64,000 nucleotides of DNA. Source: Oceanisphaera litoralis (GTDB lineage Bacteria; Pseudomonadota; Gammaproteobacteria; Enterobacterales; Aeromonadaceae). Below are positions 1 through 7,432 of the stretch, piece by piece. The stretch lies in the NCBI RefSeq assembly GCF_016907015.1, contig NZ_JAFBBE010000012.1, forward strand, positions 1 through 64,000, in the 5' to 3' direction. A model generated the notes under the pieces. That model was not told the origin of the DNA. It made no database searches and was given only the letters and a program-made list of their open reading frames with translations. The position numbers and the translations under genes are program-made. The stretch's first letter is position 1. Every line of letters starts with the position of its first letter.

Positions 1-1
1 C

Positions 2-343
2 GGCTTCCGCTTTCTGAAAAGCCCGGAGTTTCTGACCTCTTCCCTGTTTCTGAAAAAACCAGAGCGCATCGAGGCATTGCTGATGGTGATGACCTGTAGC
101 CTGATGATTTATGCAGCGCTGGAGCACCGTATCCGGCAGTCACTACGGCAGAAAGATCTCAGTTTCCCGGATATGAAGAAGAAGCCGAGCCAGAATCCTA
201 CCGCGCGGTGGGTCTTCCTGTGCTTCAGCGGCATTCATGAACTTGCGGTGGGAGACGAAACACCGCTGATCGTCAATCTTCAACCGCCGCAACAGACCAT
301 TCTTGAGGCACTCGGCAAACGTTACCTGGCCATTTATTCCTGA
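2..343 (+). CDS. IS1634-type transposase, C-terminal fragment (cut by window start)
   Basis: The frame is open from base 2 to the TGA at 341-343, about 113 residues, and lacks its start because the window begins inside it. The opening GFRFLKSPEFLTSSLFLKKP and the following PERIEALLMVM and YAALEHRIR match the end of DDE transposases of the IS1634 type, where this segment carries the last acidic-residue region and a hydrophobic helix. The tail (LQPPQQTILEALGKRYL) is also typical. The neighbour dinG begins about 100 bases downstream, so the right end of the element must lie in 344-448. Whether the full element is intact cannot be judged here. Confidence 0.75.
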   Translation, partial: GFRFLKSPEFLTSSLFLKKPERIEALLMVMTCSLMIYAALEHRIRQSLRQKDLSFPDMKKKPSQNPTARWVFLCFSGIHELAVGDETPLIVNLQPPQQTILEALGKRYLAIYS

Positions 344-380
344 ATTAGGTGCGGAATGTCGGTTAAATACAGCTTGCAAC

Positions 381-408
381 TGATTTGAAAGCCGTCATCG
401 GTTATAAT
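381..408 (+). promoter_or_regulatory. Probable dinG promoter (-10 TATAAT)
   Basis: A perfect TATAAT lies at 403-408, about 40 bases before the annotated dinG start. The best -35 candidate, TGATTT at 381-386 with a 16-base spacer, is weak. No LexA box was seen here, unlike upstream of E. coli dinG. Confidence 0.4.
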
Positions 409-448
409 CGATGCCCCTATTTTTCCCAGCCACTTCCTGCCACCGCCT

Positions 449-2605
449 ATGCCTCAGAAGTCTCGGCCCACACCACTGTCTACGTCAGATACGCCAGATT
501 CGACAGAGTCCAATCCCTTACCCCCTACCGGCGGCGATTATCAACGCCTGGTGCGTGACAACTACCGCCGGTTAAGCCGGGCCCTGCCCGGTTTTATTCC
601 CCGCCGGGAGCAAAACTACCTGGTGGCGGAAATCGGCAAGGTGCTGCTCGGCCGCTACGACCGGGCCCGGCGCATTCTGGTGGCCGAGGCCGGCACCGGT
701 ATCGGCAAATCGCTGGCCTACCTGCAGGCCGGTATTCCCTGGGCGCGAATGAATCAAAAGAAGCTGGTGATCTCCACCGCCACCCTGGCCTTGCAGGAGC
801 AGTTGGTGGACAAGGATCTGCCGCTGTTTCTGCCCCACTGCCAACCCGCCTTTCGCTTCGTGCTGGCCAAGGGCCGGGCTCGCTATTGCTGCGCCCGGCG
901 GCTGCAGGCACTGGCCCGGGGCGAGGCCCAGATCGGCCTGTTTGACACGGCGCAAGCGTTGAGCGCAGGCCAGCAGCAGCAACTGGCCGAGCTGTGGCAG
1001 GCCTTTATGGCGGGCAACTGGCAAGGCGACAGAGACAGCTGGCCCCAGCCCATAGACCCTGCCCTGTGGCAGCAGTTGCAGGCGGAGCGACACAACTGCC
1101 AGCCGGCGCTTGGCCACCAGCGGTGTCCCTTTCACCTGGCCCGGGCCGAGCTGGAGCAGGCCGATGTGATAGTGGTGAACCATGCCCTGTTACTGGCCGA
1201 TCTGAGCATGGGCGGCGGCATAGTACTGCCCGAACCCGAACAGTGCCTCTACATACTGGACGAGGCCCATCATATCGCCCCGGTGGCCCGGGATCAGGGC
1301 TCGGCCCGGCTGGCCCTGCGCCAGAGCCGGCGCCAGCTGGAACAGTTCAACAAATGGCTGGGCGGCCTGAACGAACTGCTGGGGGACGAGGGTCAGTCGG
1401 CGCTGGGCCGGCTGCTACAGAGCCTGAGCCAGCTGATACCGGCGCTGAACGGACTTTATCGCCAGTTGCACGGCGCCCTGCAACGGCGGGAACTGGAGCC
1501 AGACAGCCAGGGCTGCCTGCGCTTCAGTCCCGGTGACCTGCCGGTCGGTCTGGATGAATTACTCGGCGTGCTGAAAGAAGACGCTCAGGGGTTCTGTCGC
1601 GCCCTGGGCCCGCTGCACAGCCAGTTGAGCGAACAGCTCAAACTCAAACCGAGCCGGGCGGCCACCACAGAGGCCGCCCTGGCGACCCTGAGCCAGCAGC
1701 AGTTGCACGGCGAACAACTGCGCGACGGTGCCGAACTCTTGCTGCGCGCCACCGGCCCCAAACAAACACCGCCAGCCCGCTGGCTGGAACTTGCTCAGCC
1801 AAACAAGCAACACGACAAGCAGGAACTGCTGCTGTGTGCCACCCCCCTGGCGGTGGGCCATCTGCTGGAGCTATGGTGCTGGTCGCGGGCCGCGGCGGTG
1901 GTGATGGTGTCGGCCACCCTCACCGCCCTCAACGACTTCGGTTATTTTCGCCGCGCCGTGGGGTTGCGGGCCGACGATGGCAGCCATTATCTGCGCCTGA
2001 ATTCGCCTTTTGACTACCAGAGTGCGCGGCTGATCATACCGCCGCTGGAGTGCGAACCGACCGACCCGGATTTTGACGCCTTGCTGGTCGAGCAAATCCC
2101 CCTGTGGCTGCAGGAACAGGCCGCCAGCCTGGTGCTGTTTTCTTCCTACCGGCAGATGAACCAGGCCGCCGAGGCGCTGCGGGCCAGGGGACTGTCGCTG
2201 CTGGTGCAGGGCGAGGCCAGCCGCCAGGCCCTGCTGCAACTGCACAAGATGAAGTGCGACGGCAAGCAGCCCAGCGTGCTGTTCGGCACCGGCAGCTTCG
2301 CCGAGGGGCTGGACCTGCCCGGCCACTACCTGACCAACCTCATCATCACCAAGCTGCCCTTTGCGGTGCCCACCTCGCCGGTAGAAGAAGCCATGGCCGA
2401 GTGGATCAGCCTGTGCGGCGGCAACCCCTTCATGCAGTTGGCCATGCCCGAGGCCTCGCGCAAGCTGATCCAGGCCTGCGGCCGCCTGCTGCGTACTGAA
2501 ACCGACCAGGGTCGCATCGTGCTGCTGGACAAACGGCTGCTCAGCCGGCGCTACGGCCCCGCCCTGCTCGACGCCCTGCCCCCCTTTACCCGGGAGCTGG
2601 GTTAG
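449..2605 (+). CDS. dinG: ATP-dependent DNA helicase DinG
   Basis: This 718-residue protein is an XPD-like superfamily 2, 5'-3' DNA helicase involved in repair and in resolving R-loops and replication conflicts. Walker A AEAGTGIGKS sits at residues 79-88 and the DEAH box (LDEAHH) near 270; SATL and the late FGTGSFAEGLDLPG and QACGRLLR motifs complete the helicase core. Cysteines for the iron-sulfur cluster appear as a doublet (RYCCARR, about 145) plus C-x8-C before PFHLAR. This differs from the four single cysteines of E. coli DinG but resembles my recollection of Vibrio-type DinG. The first 30 residues are Pro/Ser/Thr-rich and no good Shine-Dalgarno precedes the ATG, so the true start may lie further in. 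Confidence 0.93.
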   Translation: MPQKSRPTPLSTSDTPDSTESNPLPPTGGDYQRLVRDNYRRLSRALPGFIPRREQNYLVAEIGKVLLGRYDRARRILVAEAGTGIGKSLAYLQAGIPWARMNQKKLVISTATLALQEQLVDKDLPLFLPHCQPAFRFVLAKGRARYCCARRLQALARGEAQIGLFDTAQALSAGQQQQLAELWQAFMAGNWQGDRDSWPQPIDPALWQQLQAERHNCQPALGHQRCPFHLARAELEQADVIVVNHALLLADLSMGGGIVLPEPEQCLYILDEAHHIAPVARDQGSARLALRQSRRQLEQFNKWLGGLNELLGDEGQSALGRLLQSLSQLIPALNGLYRQLHGALQRRELEPDSQGCLRFSPGDLPVGLDELLGVLKEDAQGFCRALGPLHSQLSEQLKLKPSRAATTEAALATLSQQQLHGEQLRDGAELLLRATGPKQTPPARWLELAQPNKQHDKQELLLCATPLAVGHLLELWCWSRAAAVVMVSATLTALNDFGYFRRAVGLRADDGSHYLRLNSPFDYQSARLIIPPLECEPTDPDFDALLVEQIPLWLQEQAASLVLFSSYRQMNQAAEALRARGLSLLVQGEASRQALLQLHKMKCDGKQPSVLFGTGSFAEGLDLPGHYLTNLIITKLPFAVPTSPVEEAMAEWISLCGGNPFMQLAMPEASRKLIQACGRLLRTETDQGRIVLLDKRLLSRRYGPALLDALPPFTRELG

Positions 2606-2779
2606 CGCCGCCTTGGCATGCGATTATGAGTTATTGCGCTGTTAACGGTAAATTGTCACAATCCTGCGGTTAACTTTATGCAGGTTGAATGACCAGACCG
2701 CCGTGCGCTAGGGTCTGTTGACCTTTCGAGATGACAACGGCTTATCAGAATAAAAATACACATGGCTCAGGAGCCCCAG

Positions 2780-3412
2780 ATGAAAACTCGCTTTACCCTC
2801 GCCGCCCTCGCCGTGGCCGGCCTGTCCTTTGGCGCCAGTGCCGCCACCTTTGAAGCAGTGCAGCCTTACCAGATCCATCTGGTCAATGGCAGCAAAACCG
2901 CCAACAGCATTACCAAGTCCGTCCACAAGGTGGATCTTGCCGAAGGCAAGCAACAGATTGCGATTTCCTATACCAAGGACTATTCCAATCGCTCCGATCT
3001 GCGCCTGCTCAATGGCGACCCGGTGATCATCAGCCTTGATGTGCCCGCCGATGCCGAGCTCACCCTGGATTATCAGCCGCCCGCCAATTATCAGCTGGCG
3101 CGCCAGTTTTTACGCGAGCAGGCGACCGAGCTCAGCATCGTAGACAAGAAAACCGGTAATACGGTGCCGGCCGAGCTCACCCTGATCCCGATGCCGGCCG
3201 GTCTGGATACCGCCGGTGGTATTCAGGAATCATTGGCAGAAAGAGGCATGGCTTTTAATGGCCGCACCGACGCCGCCGTGGCCGCCGCCGAAGCCAAATT
3301 TGGCGATGCGGTGGTAGACGCCGACGCCCTAGACATGCTCAAGCACTGGTGGAACGCCGCCGACAAGGACACCCAGCGCGCCTTCCAGATCTGGACCATA
3401 CAGCAGCAGTAA
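2780..3412 (+). CDS. DUF2057 (YccT-like) periplasmic protein
   Basis: The 210-residue product has a clear Sec signal peptide (MKTRFTLAALAVAGLSFGASA) and matches the DUF2057/UPF0319 family, whose E. coli member YccT (CsgI) is a periplasmic protein that affects curli assembly. The start at 2780 is preferred over the upstream in-frame ATG at 2762 because AGGAG lies just before it and the signal peptide then begins MK. The mature part has a TYPICAL family pattern: an N-terminal beta-rich half with VKLAEGKQQI-like spacing (DLAEGKQQIAI) and a C-terminal helical segment (LKHWWNAADKDTQ). It is monocistronic and closed by the terminator at 3432-3460. The role in this organism is unproven. Confidence 0.8.
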   Translation: MKTRFTLAALAVAGLSFGASAATFEAVQPYQIHLVNGSKTANSITKSVHKVDLAEGKQQIAISYTKDYSNRSDLRLLNGDPVIISLDVPADAELTLDYQPPANYQLARQFLREQATELSIVDKKTGNTVPAELTLIPMPAGLDTAGGIQESLAERGMAFNGRTDAAVAAAEAKFGDAVVDADALDMLKHWWNAADKDTQRAFQIWTIQQQ

Positions 3413-3431
3413 TGCCTGCCGGGTTACCCAA

Positions 3432-3460
3432 CAAAATGCCGGGCAGTGCCCGGCATTTTG
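3432..3460. terminator. Bidirectional intrinsic terminator
   Basis: A perfect 13-bp stem (3432-3444 with 3448-3460) has a three-base AGT loop, with a GC-rich core and A/T tracts at both ends. It separates the convergent DUF2057 gene and the DUF924 gene and can serve both. Confidence 0.85.
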
Positions 3461-3484
3461 TTGCCTACGATCGTTCATGCAGGT

Positions 3485-4021
3485 TCAGAACCCCGAGCCC
3501 GGCTGCTGCAGAAAGGCCATTTCTTCCGCGGTGGACTCCCGCCCCAGAATGGCATTGCGATGGGGATAACGACCGAAGCGGGCAATAATGTCCCGGTGAC
3601 GCCGTTCGAATGCCAGGTTATCGGCTACCTCGTTCTTCTCGAAAAGCGCCAGGGCCACGTCGTGCACCTTGAGCGATTCGCTGTGCATCATCGGCATGTA
3701 CAGAAACACCCGCTGTTGTCGTGTTAATTCCCGCTCTGCCCCCGCGCTTATCGCCTCTTGCGCCAGCACCAGCGCCATGCCGTCGGCGGCAAAGGCCGCG
3801 GGTTGATCACGATAAATATGGCGGGAAAACTGGTCAAGCACGATGATCTCGGCCAGCCGCCCCGTTGCCCGGGTGCGCCACTCGAAGCACTCCCCCAGAC
3901 AGGCCCGCCGGTGCACATCGCCAAAACGCCGACGGATCTCGTCATCCAGCGCCTTGTTCTTTTGCCACCACTGCGCCGGCGTCAGCACCTCAAACCAGAA
4001 TTGCAGTACCGATTGATACAT
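3485..4021 (-). CDS. DUF924 family protein
   Basis: The 178-residue protein matches the DUF924 family along its whole length: an N-terminal VLQFWFEV, the central IIVLDQFSRHIYRDQPAAFAAD, then FLYMPMMHSESL and the C-terminal RFGRYPHRNAILGRES. The fold is all-helical and TPR-like in the family, with conserved Asp/His/Arg residues, but no biochemical role is established. It has no signal peptide or membrane segment and is probably cytoplasmic. It stands alone, convergent with the upstream gene across a shared terminator. Confidence 0.85.
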   Translation of the reverse strand: MYQSVLQFWFEVLTPAQWWQKNKALDDEIRRRFGDVHRRACLGECFEWRTRATGRLAEIIVLDQFSRHIYRDQPAAFAADGMALVLAQEAISAGAERELTRQQRVFLYMPMMHSESLKVHDVALALFEKNEVADNLAFERRHRDIIARFGRYPHRNAILGRESTAEEMAFLQQPGSGF

Positions 4022-4169
4022 GATGACTCCCCCGACGTTGCCTCTTTAGCTCACAACCTTAGCTGAGCATACACCACCGCCGGGCGGCGTAACCCCTCCC
4101 CACCCCTATTCGTCTACAGGTTCGCGCCGCATGAATACGCGCCTACTGCAACTTAAACCACGGTATCTG

Positions 4170-4239
4170 GTAGGGTCGAATTTATTCGACCGATGACGTG
4201 GTACACCGGCCTGGCGGTCCAATGAATTGGACCCTACAG
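4170..4239. repeat. Dispersed palindromic repeat, GTAGGGTC family
   Basis: The element begins GTAGGGTC and ends GGACCCTAC, so its ends are inverted copies. Inside are two smaller palindromes, TCGAATTTATTCGA and TCCAATGAATTGGA. A diverged copy lies at 52128-52211. The rest of the 4022-4340 gap holds only the terminator at 4293-4318. Confidence 0.7.
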
Positions 4240-4292
4240 ACTCGTAGCCGCCGCTTCATCTGGGCAATAAAATCACTGCGCCGTGCCAATAC

Positions 4293-4318
4293 AAAAAAGC
4301 CCCGACTCTACGGGGCTT
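4293..4318 (-). terminator. Intrinsic terminator of the yjiH-like gene
   Basis: On the minus strand AAGCCCCG, a six-base loop and CGGGGCTT are followed by a T-run. It lies about 20 bases past the stop of the gene at 4341-5708. Confidence 0.85.
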
Positions 4319-4340
4319 GTTCTGGCTGAAGGGGCTGAGA

Positions 4341-5708
4341 TCAGAACACCAGGTGGGCGATAAGCGCAATCACCGGCAGGGTGACCAGGGTGCGCAGCAG
4401 GAAGATGACGAACAGTTCCACTATGTTGACCGGGATCTTGCTGCCCAGCAGCAGGGCGCCCACTTCCGACATATAGATAAGCTGGGTCACCGACAGCGCT
4501 GCAATCACAAAGCGGGTCAGATCGCTCTCGATGGAGGTCGCCAGAATGGCCGGAATGAACATATCGGCGAAGCCGACCACCATGGTTTCGGAGGCGGCGG
4601 CCGCTTCCGGGATCTGCAGCAGATCCAGCAGCGGCACAAAGGGCATGCCCAGCCAGCTGAACAGCGGCGTGGTTTCGGCAATCACCAGCGCCAGGGTACC
4701 GAAGGCCATGACCACCGGAAGTACCCCCAGCAGCATATCCAGGGCATTGTGCATGCCGGTACGGGCCACCTGGCCCAGGCTTTCTACCTTGCCGGCACGA
4801 GCCAGGGCCAAATGATAGCCATGACTCAGGCGGGAATAGCCGGCCGGCGTGGCTTCAGCATCGGCCGGGCGCGCTTCACCGTTGATGAAGCTGTCTTTCT
4901 TCCAGCACAGGGGCGGCAGCCGCGGCACCACGATGGCCGCCACTATGCCGGCCACACACACCGCGATATAGAAGGGAATGAACATGTGCTCCAGCTTCAC
5001 CTGGGCCAGTACCACCAGGCTGAAAGTGATGGACACCGCCGAGAAGGTGGTGCCGATCACCGCCGCCTCACGCTGGGTGTAATGATGGCCTTCATACTGT
5101 TTGCTGGTCAGCAGAATACCTACGCTGCCATCGCCCAGCCAGGAAGCCATGCAGTCTACCGCCGAACGACCGGGCAGACGAAACACCGGTCGCATGATGC
5201 CGGTCAGCAGGGTGCCGACAAATTCCAGCAGGCCGAAGTCCAGCAGTAACGGCAACAGCAGGCCGGCAAAAATAAACACCGCAAACAGCACCGGCAGCAG
5301 ATCGTTCAGCACCAGGCCGCCGGTGTCGCCGCTGTACAGTATCTCGGGGCCGGTCTGGGTGTACACCATCACCACGAACAGGGCGCCCAGCAGCCGGCTG
5401 ACCAACCATACCGGGCTCACATTGAACAGGGTATTCAAAAAAGCGCTGCGGGTGACAAACGCCGGTTTGAACAGGGTGGCAAACACTGAGGCCAGTGCCG
5501 ACAGGCTGATAATGCCGGTCACGATGAGGGTGAGCGAACCCGACAGCGCCGCCTGCAGGCTTTTGGCCAGCACCGCTATCATGATGGTCAGATCGCCGTT
5601 ATAGCTGACCGGGGTCATGAACAGCAGTATGCCCAGCAGCGAGGGCAGCAAAAACATCAGCAGATTGCGTTTACCGACCGCAGCCTGCCCTTTCAAGGTC
5701 TTTTCCAT
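4341..5708 (-). CDS. yjiH: YjiH family nucleoside-recognition (Gate) membrane protein
   Basis: The 455-residue protein has about ten hydrophobic segments and matches the YjiH family, inner-membrane proteins with two nucleoside-recognition 'Gate' domains. Visible landmarks are SWLGDGSVGILLTSKQYEGHHYTQREAAVIG split across the first Gate domain (residues about 185-215), and the second Gate with MPFVPLLDLLQIPEAA and MVVGFADMFIPA (about 355-385). The substrate is unknown; family members have been discussed as transporters. It is monocistronic with its own terminator at 4293-4318. The ATG at 5708 is preceded by AAGGAGTCACC, a good Shine-Dalgarno. Confidence 0.85.
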   Translation of the reverse strand: MEKTLKGQAAVGKRNLLMFLLPSLLGILLFMTPVSYNGDLTIMIAVLAKSLQAALSGSLTLIVTGIISLSALASVFATLFKPAFVTRSAFLNTLFNVSPVWLVSRLLGALFVVMVYTQTGPEILYSGDTGGLVLNDLLPVLFAVFIFAGLLLPLLLDFGLLEFVGTLLTGIMRPVFRLPGRSAVDCMASWLGDGSVGILLTSKQYEGHHYTQREAAVIGTTFSAVSITFSLVVLAQVKLEHMFIPFYIAVCVAGIVAAIVVPRLPPLCWKKDSFINGEARPADAEATPAGYSRLSHGYHLALARAGKVESLGQVARTGMHNALDMLLGVLPVVMAFGTLALVIAETTPLFSWLGMPFVPLLDLLQIPEAAAASETMVVGFADMFIPAILATSIESDLTRFVIAALSVTQLIYMSEVGALLLGSKIPVNIVELFVIFLLRTLVTLPVIALIAHLVF

Positions 5709-5977
5709 GGTGACTCCTTCCTTATCGGGTCACAACGCCCAACTCGGCTATAAAAGGTAGAAACCGCTGTTTTATGCGGTCAGCAAGACATAAATGAATA
5801 AATAATCAAACTGGTATCATCTTGCTGAATACTTATTTTACAGCCAAATATATTCAATCAAAAGAAAAAATCAAAACAAACAGCCATCAACATGTTCAAT
5901 GTTGGATTTTTGTTCCATTTTGTTAACGCGGGCGGGAGTATAGGGACTTTTAGGGGACAGGGAAACCGGGTCGGCGC

Positions 5978-6008
5978 AAAAAAATAAAAAAGGCTGCCGG
6001 GGCAGCCT
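5978..6008 (-). terminator. Minus-strand intrinsic terminator
   Basis: An 8-bp stem AGGCTGCC/GGCAGCCT (5991-6008) is followed on the minus strand by a long T-rich tract. It is the first terminator downstream of the DUF4250 gene, with the 6053-6166 repeat in between. The bases 5709-5977 are AT-rich, carry the promoter region of the yjiH-like gene, and show no convincing gene. Confidence 0.7.
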
Positions 6009-6052
6009 GTACAACTCATTTGCGCCGGAGCACAGTGTGGATACAAGGGTCA

Positions 6053-6166
6053 GTTTGCCTTTATCGTCACCCTCGCGAAGGCGGGGGTCCAGTGTCTTTG
6101 CAGGCGAACCGCAGTCTGACAGTTCTGCGCTACAGGTCCTGGATTCCCACCTTCGTGGGAATGACA
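6053..6166. repeat. Dispersed repeat with inverted ends, copy 1 (CGTCA...TCCAG family)
   Basis: About 114 bases, starting GTTTGCCTTTATCGTCACCC, with outward-facing inverted halves: CGCGAAGGCGGGGGTCCAG on the left and GGATTCCCACCTTCGTGGG on the right. It is closely similar across its length to 13760-13873, and its ends resemble the element at 42374-42465. Confidence 0.8.
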
Positions 6167-6261
6167 AGAGAGGGCACGTGAGAATGACTACTTAAGCACT
6201 CCTGTTATGCGGCATGGCTTATATATATGGCCCAGTCGCTCCTCGGTAAAATGCGCCTCGA

Positions 6262-6459
6262 TCACGCGCCCGGCTTGAACTGATTGCTGTTGGGATCGTA
6301 GCGGTAGCCAATTTGTGACATACGCGCCATCAGCTGGCCACTGTCCAGCTCGTAACGGGAAATCAGCGCAGAGAGGCTGTCGCACTCCAGCCGCAGCTTC
6401 TCGTTCAGAATGCTCAGCACCATATGATTATCCATTCGTTCCAGTAACGTCCTGTCCAT
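6262..6459 (-). CDS. DUF4250 domain small protein
   Basis: The 65-residue product matches the DUF4250 family: MVLSILNEKLRLE, then a short helix (SLSALISRYELD), then IGYRYDPNSNQF. No function is known for the family. The ATG at 6459 is preceded by AGGAGAACGAC, a strong Shine-Dalgarno, which selects it over the internal methionines. It is divergent from the sulA-like gene, and the nearer of two LexA boxes (6562-6577) is only about 100 bases from its start, so SOS control is possible but not shown. Confidence 0.75.
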   Translation of the reverse strand: MDRTLLERMDNHMVLSILNEKLRLECDSLSALISRYELDSGQLMARMSQIGYRYDPNSNQFKPGA

Positions 6460-6561
6460 GTCGTTCTCCTGTCTGGCTTTTTTGGCTCTATGTCGCCGTC
6501 ATCAACGATGACTATAGCCGGAACGGAAAGCCGGAACGAAAAATACTGCCCACCTAAAATA

Positions 6562-6577
6562 CTGTGTATTTAAACAG
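6562..6577. promoter_or_regulatory. LexA box 1 (distal)
   Basis: The 16-mer CTGTGTATTTAAACAG has both CTG and CAG half-sites at the canonical spacing, with flanking A and T matching the extended consensus. It lies between the divergent DUF4250 and sulA-like genes. Confidence 0.75.
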
Positions 6578-6609
6578 TATTAGGTTGACCGATATGCCAC
6601 CGGGTATTA

Positions 6610-6625
6610 CTGTATATAAACACAG
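6610..6625. promoter_or_regulatory. LexA box 2 (proximal to sulA)
   Basis: The 16-mer CTGTATATAAACACAG is a near-consensus LexA operator, in a TACTGTATATA context. It is 48 bases from box 1 and 23 bases before the ATG at 6649. The operator overlaps a possible upstream GTG at 6625, which argues against that start. Confidence 0.9.
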
Positions 6626-6648
6626 TGAATGAGCAACAAGGATCCCGT

Positions 6649-7182
6649 ATGGCCACTCTCTTGCTATCTCGTGAACAGTTACCCCGTGAACCGTTATCTC
6701 GTGAAACGGACAATGCAATAGTGCACATTGCGCACTGGAGCAGTACACAACAGACTCGGCTGCTGGCTAAGCTGGCCGCCATCAGCCAAGGTAACCGGGG
6801 CTGGATCCTGATTGCCAATGCACCGGCACCACTGTCACGCCGGGCGCTGGTCGACGCAGGCATCAATCCGGCACGGGTCATAGAGGTAAAAAGGGCATCC
6901 GGTCAGCTGCTGCAACAGGCCATGGCCTGTACCGGCATTGCCGCCCTGGTGTGCTGGCAGTCGGCCGGTACCGGGCTGCCCACCGGCAGCCATTGCCGTC
7001 AAAGTGTGTTCATGATCAACCAGCATAATGCCCTGCCACCCTCCTCCCTTCAGACCAGGTGTACCCCCGGCCATTTCATGGCCGATAAAGCCGGGTTCCC
7101 CGGATGCATGCGACCCGCAGCCGGAGACATGGCGTGGCGTGACGCGGGAATACTGCGGCACGATTCGGTGATGCCGAGGTAG
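6649..7182 (+). CDS. sulA: SulA-like SOS cell-division inhibitor
   Basis: The 177-residue protein resembles SulA, which is induced by DNA damage and blocks FtsZ polymerisation. The RecA/SulA-like core is at residues about 30-125: QQTRLLAKLAAISQ, GWILIANAPAPLS, then AGINPARVIEVK and IAALVCWQ, matching the order in E. coli SulA. The start at 6649 is chosen because AAGGAT precedes it and the alternative GTG at 6625 is part of a LexA operator. The tail after about residue 125 is Pro/Cys-rich and unlike the SulA C-terminus. Residues 7-21 (SREQLPREPLSRET) come from a 15-base tandem triplication. Two LexA boxes upstream support the assignment. Confidence 0.8.
   Translation: MATLLLSREQLPREPLSRETDNAIVHIAHWSSTQQTRLLAKLAAISQGNRGWILIANAPAPLSRRALVDAGINPARVIEVKRASGQLLQQAMACTGIAALVCWQSAGTGLPTGSHCRQSVFMINQHNALPPSSLQTRCTPGHFMADKAGFPGCMRPAAGDMAWRDAGILRHDSVMPR
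6665..6709 (+). repeat. Three tandem 15-bp units inside sulA
   Basis: The units TATCTCGTGAACAGT, TACCCCGTGAACCGT and TATCTCGTGAAACGG lie head to tail and preserve the frame. They encode three successive five-residue steps near the N-terminus. Confidence 0.7.
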
Positions 7183-7244
7183 AGCCGGCATTCGTGGTGG
7201 TTTCAATCGCGGGTTATCCGGGTTCTCGGCAGCAGGATCCGGCC

Positions 7245-7273
7245 TTGTTCCCATAGAAGCAGCCCCCTATAAT
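7245..7273 (+). promoter_or_regulatory. Sigma-70 promoter of the sulP-usp operon
   Basis: TTGTTC at 7245-7250 and a perfect TATAAT at 7268-7273 are separated by 17 bases. Transcription would start near 7280, giving a 5' leader of about 150 bases. The rest of 7183-7432 shows no gene. Confidence 0.7.
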
Positions 7274-7432
7274 AACCGCGATCTCACGCGCATAACTTAT
7301 AAGAAATTAAAGCTGTATGAATTTTTAGAATAAAGCGAACACGCCGCCCTAGCCCGCACACCCGGTATCCATCGCGTCTACTTGCGCCTTGTCTCGCCCC
7401 GGACTCCAACCCACAACCCTGGAACAATAATA

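Noticed and set aside
5871-6167. SFPRRWES-type frames at 5871-6167, and the similar N-terminal extension over 13694-13883
   Set aside because: They are translations of the dispersed repeat ends (CGTCATTCCCGC...), not genes; the usp start was set at 13694 for this reason.
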